DNA of 64,000 bases from Amycolatopsis vastitatis (GTDB taxonomy: Bacteria; Actinomycetota; Actinomycetes; Mycobacteriales; Pseudonocardiaceae): positions 1-64,000 of the forward strand of contig NZ_NMUL01000014.1 of NCBI RefSeq assembly GCF_002234595.1, written 5' to 3'. How positions within the stretch are numbered: position 1 is the first letter of the stretch; the number at the start of each line of letters is the position of its first letter. The notes beneath the pieces were generated by a model that was given only the letters and a program-made list of their open reading frames with translations, had not been told where the DNA came from and made no database searches. The translations under genes were made by a program, and so were the position numbers. Of this stretch, positions 26,053 to 33,138 are shown piece by piece.

Positions 26053-26105
26053 CAGCGCGACTGGGGCCCTGGGCAACCCGCGGCCGCCACGCGCGTCCGT
26101 ACGGC

Positions 26106-26531
26106 GTGACGAGGACGAAGTGGATGATCGCCGCGGCCGTGGCGGCCGCCGCGCTGGCCACGGCCGGCGTGTTCGTGCTGGGCGACAGCGCGGGTGCGGC
26201 GGACGGGATCGTGACGGCGATCCACCCGGACGGCCGGGTGGAGTGGACGGACGCCCGGTTCGTCAAGGCCGAGGAGAACGGCAGCAACGCCGAACCGGTC
26301 CCGGGCACCGCGCACAAGGCGGTCCTGGCAGGCGATGTGAAGATCTTCACGGGCGTCGGCAGCTGGTGCGCGTCGGCGGCCGCGGGCCTCGCGGTCGGCC
26401 TGGACGGCACGGGTTCCCGCCCGTGCACCCGCGCCGAGTTCCTGGCGACCACCCCGGACAGCCTGTACGCGGTCAAGATCACGGTGAAGGGCGACGTGGT
26501 CACCCGGATCGCGGAGTACTACCACCCCTGA
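26106..26531 (+). CDS. secreted hypothetical protein
   Basis: The 141-residue protein has a signal sequence (basic TRTK, then an alanine-rich core to about residue 30) and a small strand-rich domain beginning DGIVTAIHPDGRVEWTD. Two cysteines (SWCAS and RPCTR) could form a disulfide. I do not recognise the family. GTG at 26106 gives the positively charged N-terminus expected of a signal peptide. An ATG at 26124 has a better-spaced GAGGA but would lose that charge. It follows the chorismate mutase gene by 53 bp and may be cotranscribed. Confidence 0.65.
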   Translation: MTRTKWMIAAAVAAAALATAGVFVLGDSAGAADGIVTAIHPDGRVEWTDARFVKAEENGSNAEPVPGTAHKAVLAGDVKIFTGVGSWCASAAAGLAVGLDGTGSRPCTRAEFLATTPDSLYAVKITVKGDVVTRIAEYYHP

Positions 26532-26585
26532 TCCGGGGGTGGGGGCGCCGCGGCGGCGCCGGGCCGCCGCGGGCGCCGGGGGCGG

Positions 26586-26648
26586 TCAGTTGCAGTTGCC
26601 GCAGCAGCCGCAGCCCTGGCCGGTGCACTTCGAGCAGCACCCGTGCAT
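26586..26648 (-). CDS. 20-residue cysteine-rich metallothionein-like peptide
   Basis: The ATG at 26648 is preceded by AAGGAGAG with 5-nt spacing, one of the best ribosome-binding sites in the window. The peptide MHGCCSKCTGQGCGCCGNCN has seven cysteines (positions 4, 5, 8, 13, 15, 16, 19) in 20 residues, with CC, CxxC and CxC arrangements, one lysine and no hydrophobic residue. It would be expected to bind soft metals such as Cu(I) or Zn, like the actinobacterial metallothionein MymT, but is much shorter. A TAGCGT -10-like box lies about 40 nt upstream. Metal binding is inferred from composition alone. Confidence 0.65.
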   Translation of the reverse strand: MHGCCSKCTGQGCGCCGNCN

Positions 26649-26764
26649 GATCGCTCTCCTTCCGGTTCGCGTCCTCGCCCGATCGACGCTAGGTGCGCGT
26701 CGCGGGCCGCGGATACCGCCGAGCGGGCGGGTGACCGGGTGAACCCGGTGGTTACGCTCGCGGC

Positions 26765-26839
26765 GTGACGCACATCGTCTTCGTCTGTTCGAAAACCTGG
26801 CATAACATCTTTACATGGGACGAACGACGGTCGAGGTAG
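26765..26839 (+). pseudogene. stranded 5' end of ptpA at the left element junction
   Basis: GTG at 26765 begins MTHIVFVCS, the start of a low-molecular-weight tyrosine phosphatase up to its catalytic cysteine. The frame then runs into element DNA (KTWHNIF...) and stops at 26837. It is the native 5' end of the host ptpA gene, cut off by integration; the rest of the gene lies at 34775-35224. TACGCT at 26753-26758, 6 nt before the GTG, looks like the native -10 box of a leaderless message. Confidence 0.85.
26777..26790. other. attL core (14-bp direct repeat, left copy)
   Basis: GTCTTCGTCTGTTC is identical to the sequence at 34775-34788 and encodes V-F-V-C-S, the start of the phosphatase P-loop. 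Host sequence lies to the left and element sequence to the right, with the serine recombinase starting 25 bp away. The crossover dinucleotide lies somewhere inside these bases. Confidence 0.85.
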
Positions 26840-28272
26840 CAGCCCCGCGCACGGCAGCGATCTACCTGCGCATCTCCGAGGACCGGGAGGGGCGCGAACT
26901 GGGCGTCACGCGTCAGCAGCAGCACTGCCGCCAGCTGGCGAAGCGTCTCGGCGTGAAGGTCGTCGCGATCTTCACGGACAACGACATCAGCGCTGCCGCC
27001 GCGAGCCAGAAAGAGCGGCCGGAGTACCTGCGGATGATCCGCGACGCGAAGACCGGGCTCTTCGGGACGATCATCGCCTACACCTCGGGCCGCCTCACCC
27101 GAGCGCCGCGCGAGTTCGAGGGCCAGATCGACCTGGCCCGCAACCACGGCGTGCTGTTCCAGTTCGTAGCCTCCCCCTCGTTCGACCTCACCACGTCGGC
27201 AGGGCGGATGATGGCTCGCATGATGGCGGCGAAGGACACCGGCGAGGTCGAGGACATCTCGGAGCGGCAGTCCGACCGCAAGCAGCAGCTGATCGCCAAC
27301 GGCGAGTGGACCGGCGGCCGGCGCCCGTTCGGCTATGACGACGACGGGCTCACGTTGCGCCCGGCCGAGCAGGAGCGCGGCCTGGACGCGGCGAAGCGGC
27401 TGCTGGCCGGGGACAGCGCGCGCTCGATCTTCACCGAGTGGAACGTGGCCGGGATGACCACGACGGCGGGAGGCCCGTGGGATGGCAGCAACTTCCGTCA
27501 GATGATCTTGCGCCCCCGGAACGCCGGACGCGTCGGCAAGATCCCGCCAGGCACGAAGGACTTCCGGAAGGCCCTCGACAAGCTGCCGAAAAGCCGCTGG
27601 CCGCCGCTGTTCGCCCCCGACGACCGTCAGGCCGCCGAGGACACTTGGGTGGCCTTGATGATCAAGATGACCGACCCGACACGCCAGAAGAACGGCGGCG
27701 CCACGTCGCTCGTCCTGGTCGGCTCCCACCTGTACACGTGCTGGTGCGGCTCGATCGCGCGCTCCGGCGGCACCACGGCGTCCAAGCAGTCCCGATACAT
27801 GTGCAAGGGCGGCGGGCACACGCGGCTGGCCGGTCCGGTCGACGAACTGGTCCGAGCCGTCGTCTGCGCCCGACTGGATAGCCAGGGCGTCAGGCTGCTC
27901 CCGAAGACTGGGGACCGCGAACCGCTCCTGAAGCGGCTCGCGCTCCTGAAGGCTCGGGCCGAGGAGGCCGCCGCGCTCTTCGGCGACCCTGAGTCGGGTT
28001 TCACCGCCGAACAGCTCAAGGTCACGAACGCGCGGCTCAAGCCGAAGATCGAAGAGGTCGAGCGCGAGCTGGCTCAGCTCGCCGATGGCAGTGCACTGGA
28101 GGGCATCGCAGACGCGCCTTCCCCGTCGGCCGCGTTCCTCGCGAAGGGCATCGAGCGGCAGCGCGTGATCATCGGCGCCTTGGTCGAGGTGACGATCCTG
28201 AAGGCCCCGCGCGGGCGCCGCGACTTCGATCCGGAGACCGTCCGGATCGTGCCTCGGCCTCGCCCGGCGTGA
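26815..28272 (+). CDS. large serine recombinase (integrase)
   Basis: The 485-residue protein has an N-terminal resolvase domain with catalytic Ser21 in YLRISEDREG and the TSGRLTRAPREFE and AGRMMARMMAAKDTGEVE segments. A recombinase domain (RPFGYDDDGLTLRPAE...) and a zinc ribbon follow, with CWC and a second cysteine in YMCKGGGH. The C-terminal part includes a coiled coil near 370-430. Such enzymes integrate DNA between attP and attB without homology, with directionality set by the coiled coil and a separate recombination directionality factor. Start ATG at 26815, 25 bp from the attL core, is the usual placement for a phage or plasmid integrase. Confidence 0.95.
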   Translation: MGRTTVEVAAPRTAAIYLRISEDREGRELGVTRQQQHCRQLAKRLGVKVVAIFTDNDISAAAASQKERPEYLRMIRDAKTGLFGTIIAYTSGRLTRAPREFEGQIDLARNHGVLFQFVASPSFDLTTSAGRMMARMMAAKDTGEVEDISERQSDRKQQLIANGEWTGGRRPFGYDDDGLTLRPAEQERGLDAAKRLLAGDSARSIFTEWNVAGMTTTAGGPWDGSNFRQMILRPRNAGRVGKIPPGTKDFRKALDKLPKSRWPPLFAPDDRQAAEDTWVALMIKMTDPTRQKNGGATSLVLVGSHLYTCWCGSIARSGGTTASKQSRYMCKGGGHTRLAGPVDELVRAVVCARLDSQGVRLLPKTGDREPLLKRLALLKARAEEAAALFGDPESGFTAEQLKVTNARLKPKIEEVERELAQLADGSALEGIADAPSPSAAFLAKGIERQRVIIGALVEVTILKAPRGRRDFDPETVRIVPRPRPA

Positions 28273-28477
28273 GGAGCGCGGCCAACTGCTCGCGCTGCTC
28301 AGCATCGAGCGGCGGCCAGTCGGCCACCAATGCCTCGGCGTAGGCGCGCAGCTCCTCTTCGGACACATCAGGATTCTGACCCCGACAAATCAGAATTCCA
28401 ACCCGCCTTCGAGCGCTATCACCTCCGTTACCAGTTATATGGAAACGGATACTCGCGAGATTTGTGGAATCGCACAA
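28169..28477 (-). CDS. small acidic protein antisense to the integrase 3' end
   Basis: Up to 102 codons on the minus strand overlap the last 104 bp of the integrase gene. The core VSEEELRAYAEALVADWPPL followed by DAEQREQLAALLTPGE is well formed and resembles short helical proteins common in actinobacterial mobile elements. The start is uncertain. GTG at 28366 gives 65 residues beginning at that core, while TTG at 28477 gives the full frame, whose leader is more AT-rich. The tail, which overlaps the integrase, is Arg/Pro-rich and may be only a readthrough of the opposite strand. Confidence 0.45.
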   Translation of the reverse strand: MCDSTNLASIRFHITGNGGDSARRRVGILICRGQNPDVSEEELRAYAEALVADWPPLDAEQREQLAALLTPGEAEARSGRSPDRSRGARAGPSGSSPRPRRR

Positions 28478-28656
28478 ATTGACTGGTCACAGCATCGCAA
28501 CATAGGCGTTTACCCGCTATAACACGAGCCACGCTACCCACATGGGTAGATGTGCAACCTCTCTCGAACCTGTATTGTCGTTGGCACAAGAGAAAACGGA
28601 GTTGGGCACCGCACCGGAGGAGCCCCCTCACACGACAACGCGTGGAGGAGAACAAG
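28461..28656. promoter_or_regulatory. AT-rich control region of the element
   Basis: This gap ahead of the replication genes is visibly less GC-rich than its surroundings. It contains an inverted repeat TTTGTG-N6-CACAAA (28461-28478) immediately followed by TTGACT (28479-28484), and TATAAC at 28518-28523 as a possible -10. Spacing between the last two is longer than ideal. An element-encoded regulator, for example the XRE protein, could bind the palindrome; this is inference. Confidence 0.45.
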
Positions 28657-28923
28657 GTGCGGGTGATCACCATCCCGGAGTCCGTCGCTCAGGACGGCAA
28701 GTTGAGCGGCAGCGCGATGCGCGCGCTGCTCACGATCTTCACGGTTCCCGACGGCGAGCCGATCACGGCTACACGGCTGGCCGAGCTGATCCCCTGCCAG
28801 AGCAGCCTCTCGACGTGGCGTGGCCTGCGGCAGCTCGAAGAGCGTGGGTGGCTCGTGAAGTCCGCCGAGTTGCTGGAGGGACACGCGGCCGTGGTCTACA
28901 AGCTGGCCGGCGGTGCGGCGTGA
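28657..28923 (+). CDS. small winged-helix DNA-binding protein
   Basis: The 88-residue protein has a winged-helix layout: LSGSAMRALLTIFTVPDG as helix 1, then ITATRLAELIPCQSSLSTWRGLRQLEERGWLVKS as the helix-turn-helix and wing entry. GTG at 28657 has GGAGGA 8 nt upstream and is chosen over the earlier ATG, whose extra 35 residues are basic and unstructured. Its last codons overlap the start of the next gene (GTGA), so both are one translation unit. It probably helps control replication or copy number of the element. Confidence 0.7.
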   Translation: MRVITIPESVAQDGKLSGSAMRALLTIFTVPDGEPITATRLAELIPCQSSLSTWRGLRQLEERGWLVKSAELLEGHAAVVYKLAGGAA

Positions 28924-30008
28924 GCGACGGCCGAGGACGCCGGGGCATCGCCTCCCGGCCGATCGCCTGCGAGTCGCAGCTGAGCAAGCACGGCAAGGCT
29001 GCGTACATCGGACTCACCACCTTCGCCGACGGCGACCGTGAGACGTACGTCGGTCTTGCTCGACTCGCGGCCACGATGGGGGTCAGCGAAGACTCGATCC
29101 AGCGCGGCATGGCCGAGTTGCGCGCGGCGGGCTACCTCGAAGTCGAGCTGCGATCGGGGAGGACGTCGCTCTACACGCTCGTCGACGACGTGAGCGCGAA
29201 GCAGGCCGCCGAGGATCCGGAGACGGTCCAGGGGATCTACGGGTTCGTCTACGCGGGACCGTTGGAGACGGCGCGCTCGGCGGCGGCGAAGGCGACGTAC
29301 TCGTGCTTGGCGATTCACGCGAACCGGCTCCGGGTGGCCAGTCCGAGCGTTGCCCAGATCGCCCGGGAGTCCGGCTACTCGAAGGCGACCGTGAAGCGGG
29401 GCCTTCGCGAGCTGCGCGACCTCGGCATCGTCGAGACCACCGAGCGCCACCGTGGCGACCCGGACTTCCCCGAGGACGGATTTCACTACGCGTCCAACCT
29501 GAGCCAGCTCCGCGAAGAGGTGGGGTCACACAGCGGTCGCCTGGGGTCAGGGAGCGGTGGGTGGGGGGTCACGCAGCGGCCACCCGGGGTCAGGGAGCGG
29601 TCGGTGGGGGTCAGGGAGCGGCCACCTGGGGTCACCCAGCGATCCGAACAGGACCAAGACCAGGACCAAGACCAGGACCACGGCCAGGACCAGGAGAACC
29701 AGGACCACGAAGCACGACCAGCGCCGCTGCGCGTCGCGGACGAAGTCTCCGAGCCCGAGCGTGATCCCATGGCCAGCGAGCGCGTGGTGAGCGTCAACTT
29801 CGGTCGGGGTGGTGCTGCCGCACGTGAAGCGCAAGAGCGGCTGGACGAGCAAGAGCGGCAAGAGGACCTGGACGAGATCGCAGCCCCGATCCTGGCCAGG
29901 ATCGCCGAGCTGCAAGACCGGGGGATCGACCTGCGGGCCGGGCTTGGCTCGGAGATCTACTCGGAAGCGTGGCAGCTCGGCCTGATCCCGCCGAAGCGCT
30001 CGGCCTGA
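28920..30008 (+). CDS. double winged-helix protein, probable replication initiator with internal origin
   Basis: The 362-residue protein starts at a GTG overlapping the previous stop. Two helix-turn-helix-36-type winged-helix domains are visible. The first lies at about residues 15-90 (KHGKAAYIGLTTFADGDRE, then VGLARLAATMGVSEDSIQRG); the second is at about 120-195 (ATYSCLAIHANRLRVASPSV, then SGYSKATVKRGLRELRDLGI). A linker of about 60 residues (200-262) is encoded by six iteron repeats and then a Gln/Asp repeat. The C-terminal part (262-362) is acidic and helical. Phage lambda O-type and many phage/ICE initiators share this layout, with origin iterons inside the initiator gene. No helicase or polymerase motif is present. 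Confidence 0.75.
   Translation: MSDGRGRRGIASRPIACESQLSKHGKAAYIGLTTFADGDRETYVGLARLAATMGVSEDSIQRGMAELRAAGYLEVELRSGRTSLYTLVDDVSAKQAAEDPETVQGIYGFVYAGPLETARSAAAKATYSCLAIHANRLRVASPSVAQIARESGYSKATVKRGLRELRDLGIVETTERHRGDPDFPEDGFHYASNLSQLREEVGSHSGRLGSGSGGWGVTQRPPGVRERSVGVRERPPGVTQRSEQDQDQDQDQDHGQDQENQDHEARPAPLRVADEVSEPERDPMASERVVSVNFGRGGAAAREAQERLDEQERQEDLDEIAAPILARIAELQDRGIDLRAGLGSEIYSEAWQLGLIPPKRSA
29521..29645. repeat. six iteron-like direct repeats, putative replication origin
   Basis: The core GGGGTCA-N3-AGCG repeats six times with period 21, 22, 21, 21, 21 bp (the T of GGGGTCA falls at 29526, 29547, 29569, 29590, 29611 and 29632). The single 22-bp step shifts the reading frame, so copies 1-2 and copies 3-6 are translated differently while the DNA stays conserved. 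That indicates selection on DNA rather than on protein. An origin bound by the encoding protein is the best reading. Confidence 0.8.
29649..29709. repeat. 12-bp CAGGACCA tandem repeats
   Basis: CAGGACCAAGAC occurs twice in tandem at 29649-29672, followed by diverged copies (CAGGACCACGGC and others) to 29709. It encodes the Gln/Asp-rich linker of the winged-helix protein. It directly follows the iterons. It may be part of the origin or only a slippage product. Confidence 0.7.
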
Positions 30009-30094
30009 CCTGGCGGACGGCACCCGTCGCCTGTCCAACCCGGACGCAGAACTTCGAAGGTTTGGGGATAACCCCGCGAACAGCAGGAGGAGTC

Positions 30095-30856
30095 ATGATC
30101 AACTGGGAGACGCACTACATGGTGGCCGTCGAGCCTGTCGAGTGGTCCGGGATGCCGACGCCGTGCTGGATCTGGTCCGGCACGCTCGACGGCGGCGGGT
30201 ACCCGGTCCTGCCGCGTCTCGTCAACGGCGAGCAGAGGGCGCACCGCGCGCACTACAAGCTCCACGTCGGCCCGATCCCGCCCGGGTTCGACGTGGATCA
30301 CCTCTGTCGCCTCCGGGCGTGCGTGAGGCCGGATCACCTCGAAGCCGTCGAGCCGACGGTGAACAAACAGCGCGGGAATGGCCGGGCCGGTGTTGGCCGG
30401 GGTGAGCCGATCGACTTCCGTGCGGCCTCGCTGGCCGCGCAGCGGGGTCACTGGGCGGAGTACCGGGCGCTGGCGAAGATCGACGAAGACCCGCTGCCGG
30501 TGCGGGAGAAGCGCTTCGTGCTCACGTCGGGGTTCGCGAAGAGGTGGGCCGCCGCGCTGCGCTCGTGCCCGGACCTGGTCGACGAAACCGGGCTCGTCGA
30601 CGAGGGGTCGGCCTGGCCGCGCACGGCAACCGATGTCCTGGCCGACGAGCTGCCCCGTGTGACGGCGGAACGGATCCGGGCGGGCTTCGCCCCGGTCATC
30701 GACGTCCAGGCCGTCACGGGGCCGCTCAGGGCCAAGGTCGAGCGCGTGGCCGGCGGTGAGCCGACCGTGGCCGTCGAGAGCCTGGAAGGCGTGCTGCACC
30801 CGGTCGAGCTGGCCTCGGTGATCGAAGAGGTCTTCGCTGAGGAGGCGTCGTGCTGA
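30095..30856 (+). CDS. HNH endonuclease family protein
   Basis: In this 253-residue protein, residues 20-95 form an HNH domain of the HNH_3/homing type: CWIWSGTLDGGGYPVL, then HRAHYKLHVGPIPPGFDVDH with catalytic His69, CRLRACVRPDHLEAV with zinc-ligand candidates Cys71 and Cys76, and NKQRGN at the end. The C-terminal 150 residues do not resemble a known domain to me and could give DNA specificity. The ATG at 30095 has AGGAGGAG 3 nt upstream. It lies 86 bp after the initiator gene and may nick or cut element DNA, or act against competing DNA; neither is shown. Confidence 0.85.
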   Translation: MINWETHYMVAVEPVEWSGMPTPCWIWSGTLDGGGYPVLPRLVNGEQRAHRAHYKLHVGPIPPGFDVDHLCRLRACVRPDHLEAVEPTVNKQRGNGRAGVGRGEPIDFRAASLAAQRGHWAEYRALAKIDEDPLPVREKRFVLTSGFAKRWAAALRSCPDLVDETGLVDEGSAWPRTATDVLADELPRVTAERIRAGFAPVIDVQAVTGPLRAKVERVAGGEPTVAVESLEGVLHPVELASVIEEVFAEEASC

Positions 30857-30960
30857 TCGTGCTCGGCGTGTCCGTCGCCTTCGTCGCCGTCCAGCTCGTC
30901 CGCTTCCGTAAGGCGTTGGCCGAGCGCGACCGTGAGGCGAAGGCCGTCCGTTCCGAGTAG
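30850..30960 (+). CDS. 36-residue single-pass membrane protein
   Basis: The GTG at 30850 overlaps the end of the HNH gene and has GAGGAGG a few bases upstream. The peptide is one hydrophobic helix (LIVLGVSVAFVAVQLV) followed by a charged tail (RFRKALAERDREAKAVRSE). It is too short for most gene finders. Similar tiny membrane proteins are common in actinophages and plasmids. Function is unknown. Confidence 0.6.
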   Translation: MLIVLGVSVAFVAVQLVRFRKALAERDREAKAVRSE

Positions 30961-31018
30961 CCGGACACCTGAACGCCCTCGGGATGCGTTGCGCGTTCCG
31001 GGGGCGTTCGTGTGTTAC

Positions 31019-31660
31019 CTACGCTGACGGCTCGTCGTCCGGTGGCAACAACTCGACCAGGTTCTCTTCGGGGTACCACCGCTCCGGCTCCGCACGCCCC
31101 CGGCGCGTCCACCCGCGACCATCCGCGTCGAAGAACCGGATCATCGCGGTCGGCTGCACCTCGGGCGTAGCCTGCTGGACTCCCAAACCTGTCTTGAAAA
31201 ACACGTTTAGCGCGCTGCTCCGCCTGCGTGCTTCGAGTTCACCGGCGATCACGCGGGGGAAGTGATCCAGGACCTCGCCGTCAGCGGGGCCGACAAACCA
31301 CTCACCGACCCCGTACCGCGAATCGGTGGAGAGGCTCATCACCTCCGGATCCAGAATGTGTCCACCGGACCGATTGACCACCACGACTTCACCGACGAGA
31401 CCGAAGTTGGGCTGGTACTCGCCGAAGATCAGCCGCGCCTGGATCTTCTCGTCAGCCTTGCGCTGCTTCTCGGCCTCACGCCGCCCAAGGTCGGCGAGGT
31501 ACAGCGCGATGCCGACCGCAAGGATCGAGCCAACGGCGCCAAGCCACTGACCAGCGGCACCCCACCAGCCGGAGTCCTTGCCGCCGATCCAGCCCCACGC
31601 GACGAATGCTGCGAGCACGACGGCGGAGCCGACCCCGCCCCAGACCACGAGTTTGCGCAT
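31019..31660 (-). CDS. two-helix membrane protein of unknown function
   Basis: The 213-residue protein starts MRKLVVWGG. It has two membrane helices (about residues 4-26 and 36-58), a charged coiled-coil stretch (DLGRREAEKQRKADEKIQAR) and a C-terminal strand-rich domain of about 130 residues ending in an acidic tail. I do not recognise the family; similar phage and plasmid proteins are annotated only as hypothetical. The upstream frame is open past 31660, but I stop at the ATG where the helix begins. It is transcribed against the HNH and lysin-like genes. Confidence 0.6.
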   Translation of the reverse strand: MRKLVVWGGVGSAVVLAAFVAWGWIGGKDSGWWGAAGQWLGAVGSILAVGIALYLADLGRREAEKQRKADEKIQARLIFGEYQPNFGLVGEVVVVNRSGGHILDPEVMSLSTDSRYGVGEWFVGPADGEVLDHFPRVIAGELEARRRSSALNVFFKTGLGVQQATPEVQPTAMIRFFDADGRGWTRRGRAEPERWYPEENLVELLPPDDEPSA

Positions 31661-31720
31661 GCCCAGGATCGTGACAGCCGAGAAGAGCGAAGTCACCGGC
31701 GGCGCGCGACGCGAACCACT

Positions 31721-32341
31721 CAACCCCTCGCCATCGACTCGGACCAGGTCTCCGCCGCTCAGTTCGCCTCTACGTTCGCGTACCTGGACGGTGCGGCCTC
31801 GGTGCTGGGCAAGGACTGTACGGGCGTCTACGGCGAGTTCGACGTCATCGAAAAGGCACTCCCGGCCCATGCCTCCTACGGGTGGCAGACGGCCGCATGG
31901 TCTCGGGGCCTGAAGTCCGCGAAGGCCGCGCTCTACCAACGCATCGGACAGGTCTTCGTGGCCGGAATCCAGTGCGACGTGAATGACATCCTCGCCCCGG
32001 ACTGGGGTCAGCACTCGGGAGGCGACATGCCGATCACCGACGACGACGCGAAGCTCATCGCGAAGCACATCTGGTACGACTGGATCTGGTCGGGCAAGAA
32101 CGCCGACGGCTCCGCCTGGGGCCTGAACCCCTCGCAGGTCTTGGCCAAGCTCGACGCGGCCAACAACACCGAGTCGGCGAAGGTGGACGCCTTGGCCGCT
32201 GCCATCGCGAAGGTGACCACTGACCCGAGCATCACGGCCAACGCCGTGAAGGAGTGGGTCACCGAAGCAGTCAAGCAGAACGTGAGGATCACGGGGACCG
32301 TCGAGATCACCGGGAAGGACACCGATCCGATGGCGGATTGA
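31721..32341 (+). pseudogene. 5'-truncated DUF1906 (glycoside-hydrolase-like) gene
   Basis: From about codon LAIDSDQVSAAQ the frame matches the second half of DUF1906/Rv2525c-type glycoside-hydrolase-like domains: FAYLDGAASVLGKDCTGVYG, then YGWQTAAWSRGLKS, then GGIQCDVND-like IQCDVNDILAPDWGQ. The tail is a charged helix and strand (VRITGTVEITG). The N-terminal half of the barrel and any good start codon are missing; upstream the frame reads into basic non-homologous sequence. In phages such proteins act as lysins. This copy looks decayed by a 5' deletion, though a short product from an internal GTG cannot be excluded. Confidence 0.7.
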
Positions 32342-32401
32342 GTGCGGGAGGCTTTCTCGCGTTCGATAGAGGTCCAGTCCCTACGAAGGAGGAAGCCGCC
32401 C

Positions 32402-32578
32402 GTGGTCCAGCAATCCGTTGAGGCATATCGCGATAGCAGTCCCGACCGCATCTCAAACAAGGTCAACGAGATTTTGAAGAAGTTCCCTGGTCTGCGGGTG
32501 TCCTCGATCGCTATGAGCGAGGCCTGGTCGCAGAACGGTGGTTGGGTCAGCGCTCTGGTCGTGTACGAACGCGACTGA
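32402..32578 (+). CDS. 58-residue protein, possibly Cse60-like
   Basis: GTG at 32402 has AGGAGG 9 nt upstream. The peptide begins VQQSVEAYRDSSPDRISNKV and continues with a helix (NEILKKFPG), then two strands (LRVSSIAMSE and WVSALVVYERD). The helix-strand-strand pattern ending in a tyrosine recalls small proteins of the Cse60 type, but similarity by eye is weak. An in-frame GTG at 32342 exists without a ribosome-binding site. A strong hairpin follows the stop. Confidence 0.6.
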   Translation: MVQQSVEAYRDSSPDRISNKVNEILKKFPGLRVSSIAMSEAWSQNGGWVSALVVYERD

Positions 32579-32583
32579 CAGCA

Positions 32584-32630
32584 CAGAGCCCCACGGTGGC
32601 CTACTGGGACGTGGGTTCCGTGGGGCTCTG
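32584..32630 (+). terminator. hairpin terminator
   Basis: Exact 13-bp arms, CAGAGCCCCACGG at 32584-32596 and its complement at 32618-32630, enclose a 21-nt loop just after the 58-codon gene. There is no long T-run, as is usual in this GC-rich background. Confidence 0.65.
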
Positions 32631-32697
32631 GCCTTCACCCCGGTGGTGAAGTGGACACCCGGCCGACGCACGAGGGAGGGCGCGCCGACCGGGCTGC

Positions 32698-32943
32698 TTA
32701 GCGGCTCTGCCGCGTGTGCTGTTGCGGGATGTTGTGCTCGCGCCGGTAGACCGAGTCGCACCGAGGGCACATCGTCGGTACGCCGCGCTGGGTACTTGGC
32801 TCGAACGAGGCGGCGGCCGACGCCCCGCACAGCATGGTGATGCCCTGGCCCGGTGCCGGGATGCCACGCAGTCGAGCGCGGTGCCACACGCCGTTGATGA
32901 CGGGGTGGATAGCCGCCGGGTCGATGTAGATCACGGCCGTCAT
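32698..32943 (-). CDS. small zinc-finger-like protein
   Basis: The 81-residue protein begins with TAVIYIDPAAIHPVING. It has a cysteine in TMLCGASA and a CPRC knuckle near the end (MCPRCDSVYRREH), giving a plausible Cys/His zinc site together with the following histidines. This is typical of short actinophage and plasmid proteins. The ATG at 32943 overlaps the stop of the upstream 44-codon gene (ATGA). No specific function is apparent. Confidence 0.6.
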   Translation of the reverse strand: MTAVIYIDPAAIHPVINGVWHRARLRGIPAPGQGITMLCGASAAASFEPSTQRGVPTMCPRCDSVYRREHNIPQQHTRQSR

Positions 32944-33074
32944 CGCGCACCCTGCTCAGCGTCGAAGCGTTCGCGTAGCTTCCGCGCCTCGGCCCAGTCC
33001 TCCGGGGTCATCTCATCGATGGTCCTCGGGCGCGATTCCTCACCTGCGTCGTTCGTGTCCACGAAATTGAGCAT
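32940..33074 (-). CDS. 44-residue acidic protein
   Basis: The ATG at 33074 starts LNFVDTNDAGEES, then RTIDEMTPEDWAEARKLRERF, an acidic peptide with one amphipathic helix. Its TGA overlaps the start of the zinc-finger-like gene, which supports real translation. The frame is open further upstream but runs towards the XRE gene's end. Unknown function. Confidence 0.5.
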   Translation of the reverse strand: MLNFVDTNDAGEESRPRTIDEMTPEDWAEARKLRERFDAEQGAR

Positions 33075-33138
33075 CGTCCTGACGGACAGGTGTGGTGAAG
33101 GGATTGGGGCTGTGCGCACAGGTCTGCGCACAGGTCCC

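Noticed and set aside
22731..26531. A 1266-codon plus-strand frame across the RNase H, zinc-ribbon and Nif3 genes
   Set aside because: The minus-strand genes have catalytic residues and conserved order; only the last part of this frame (from 26106) is protein-like.
29521..29645. A CRISPR-like array
   Set aside because: Units are contiguous 21-bp direct repeats without unique spacers, and no cas gene is present.
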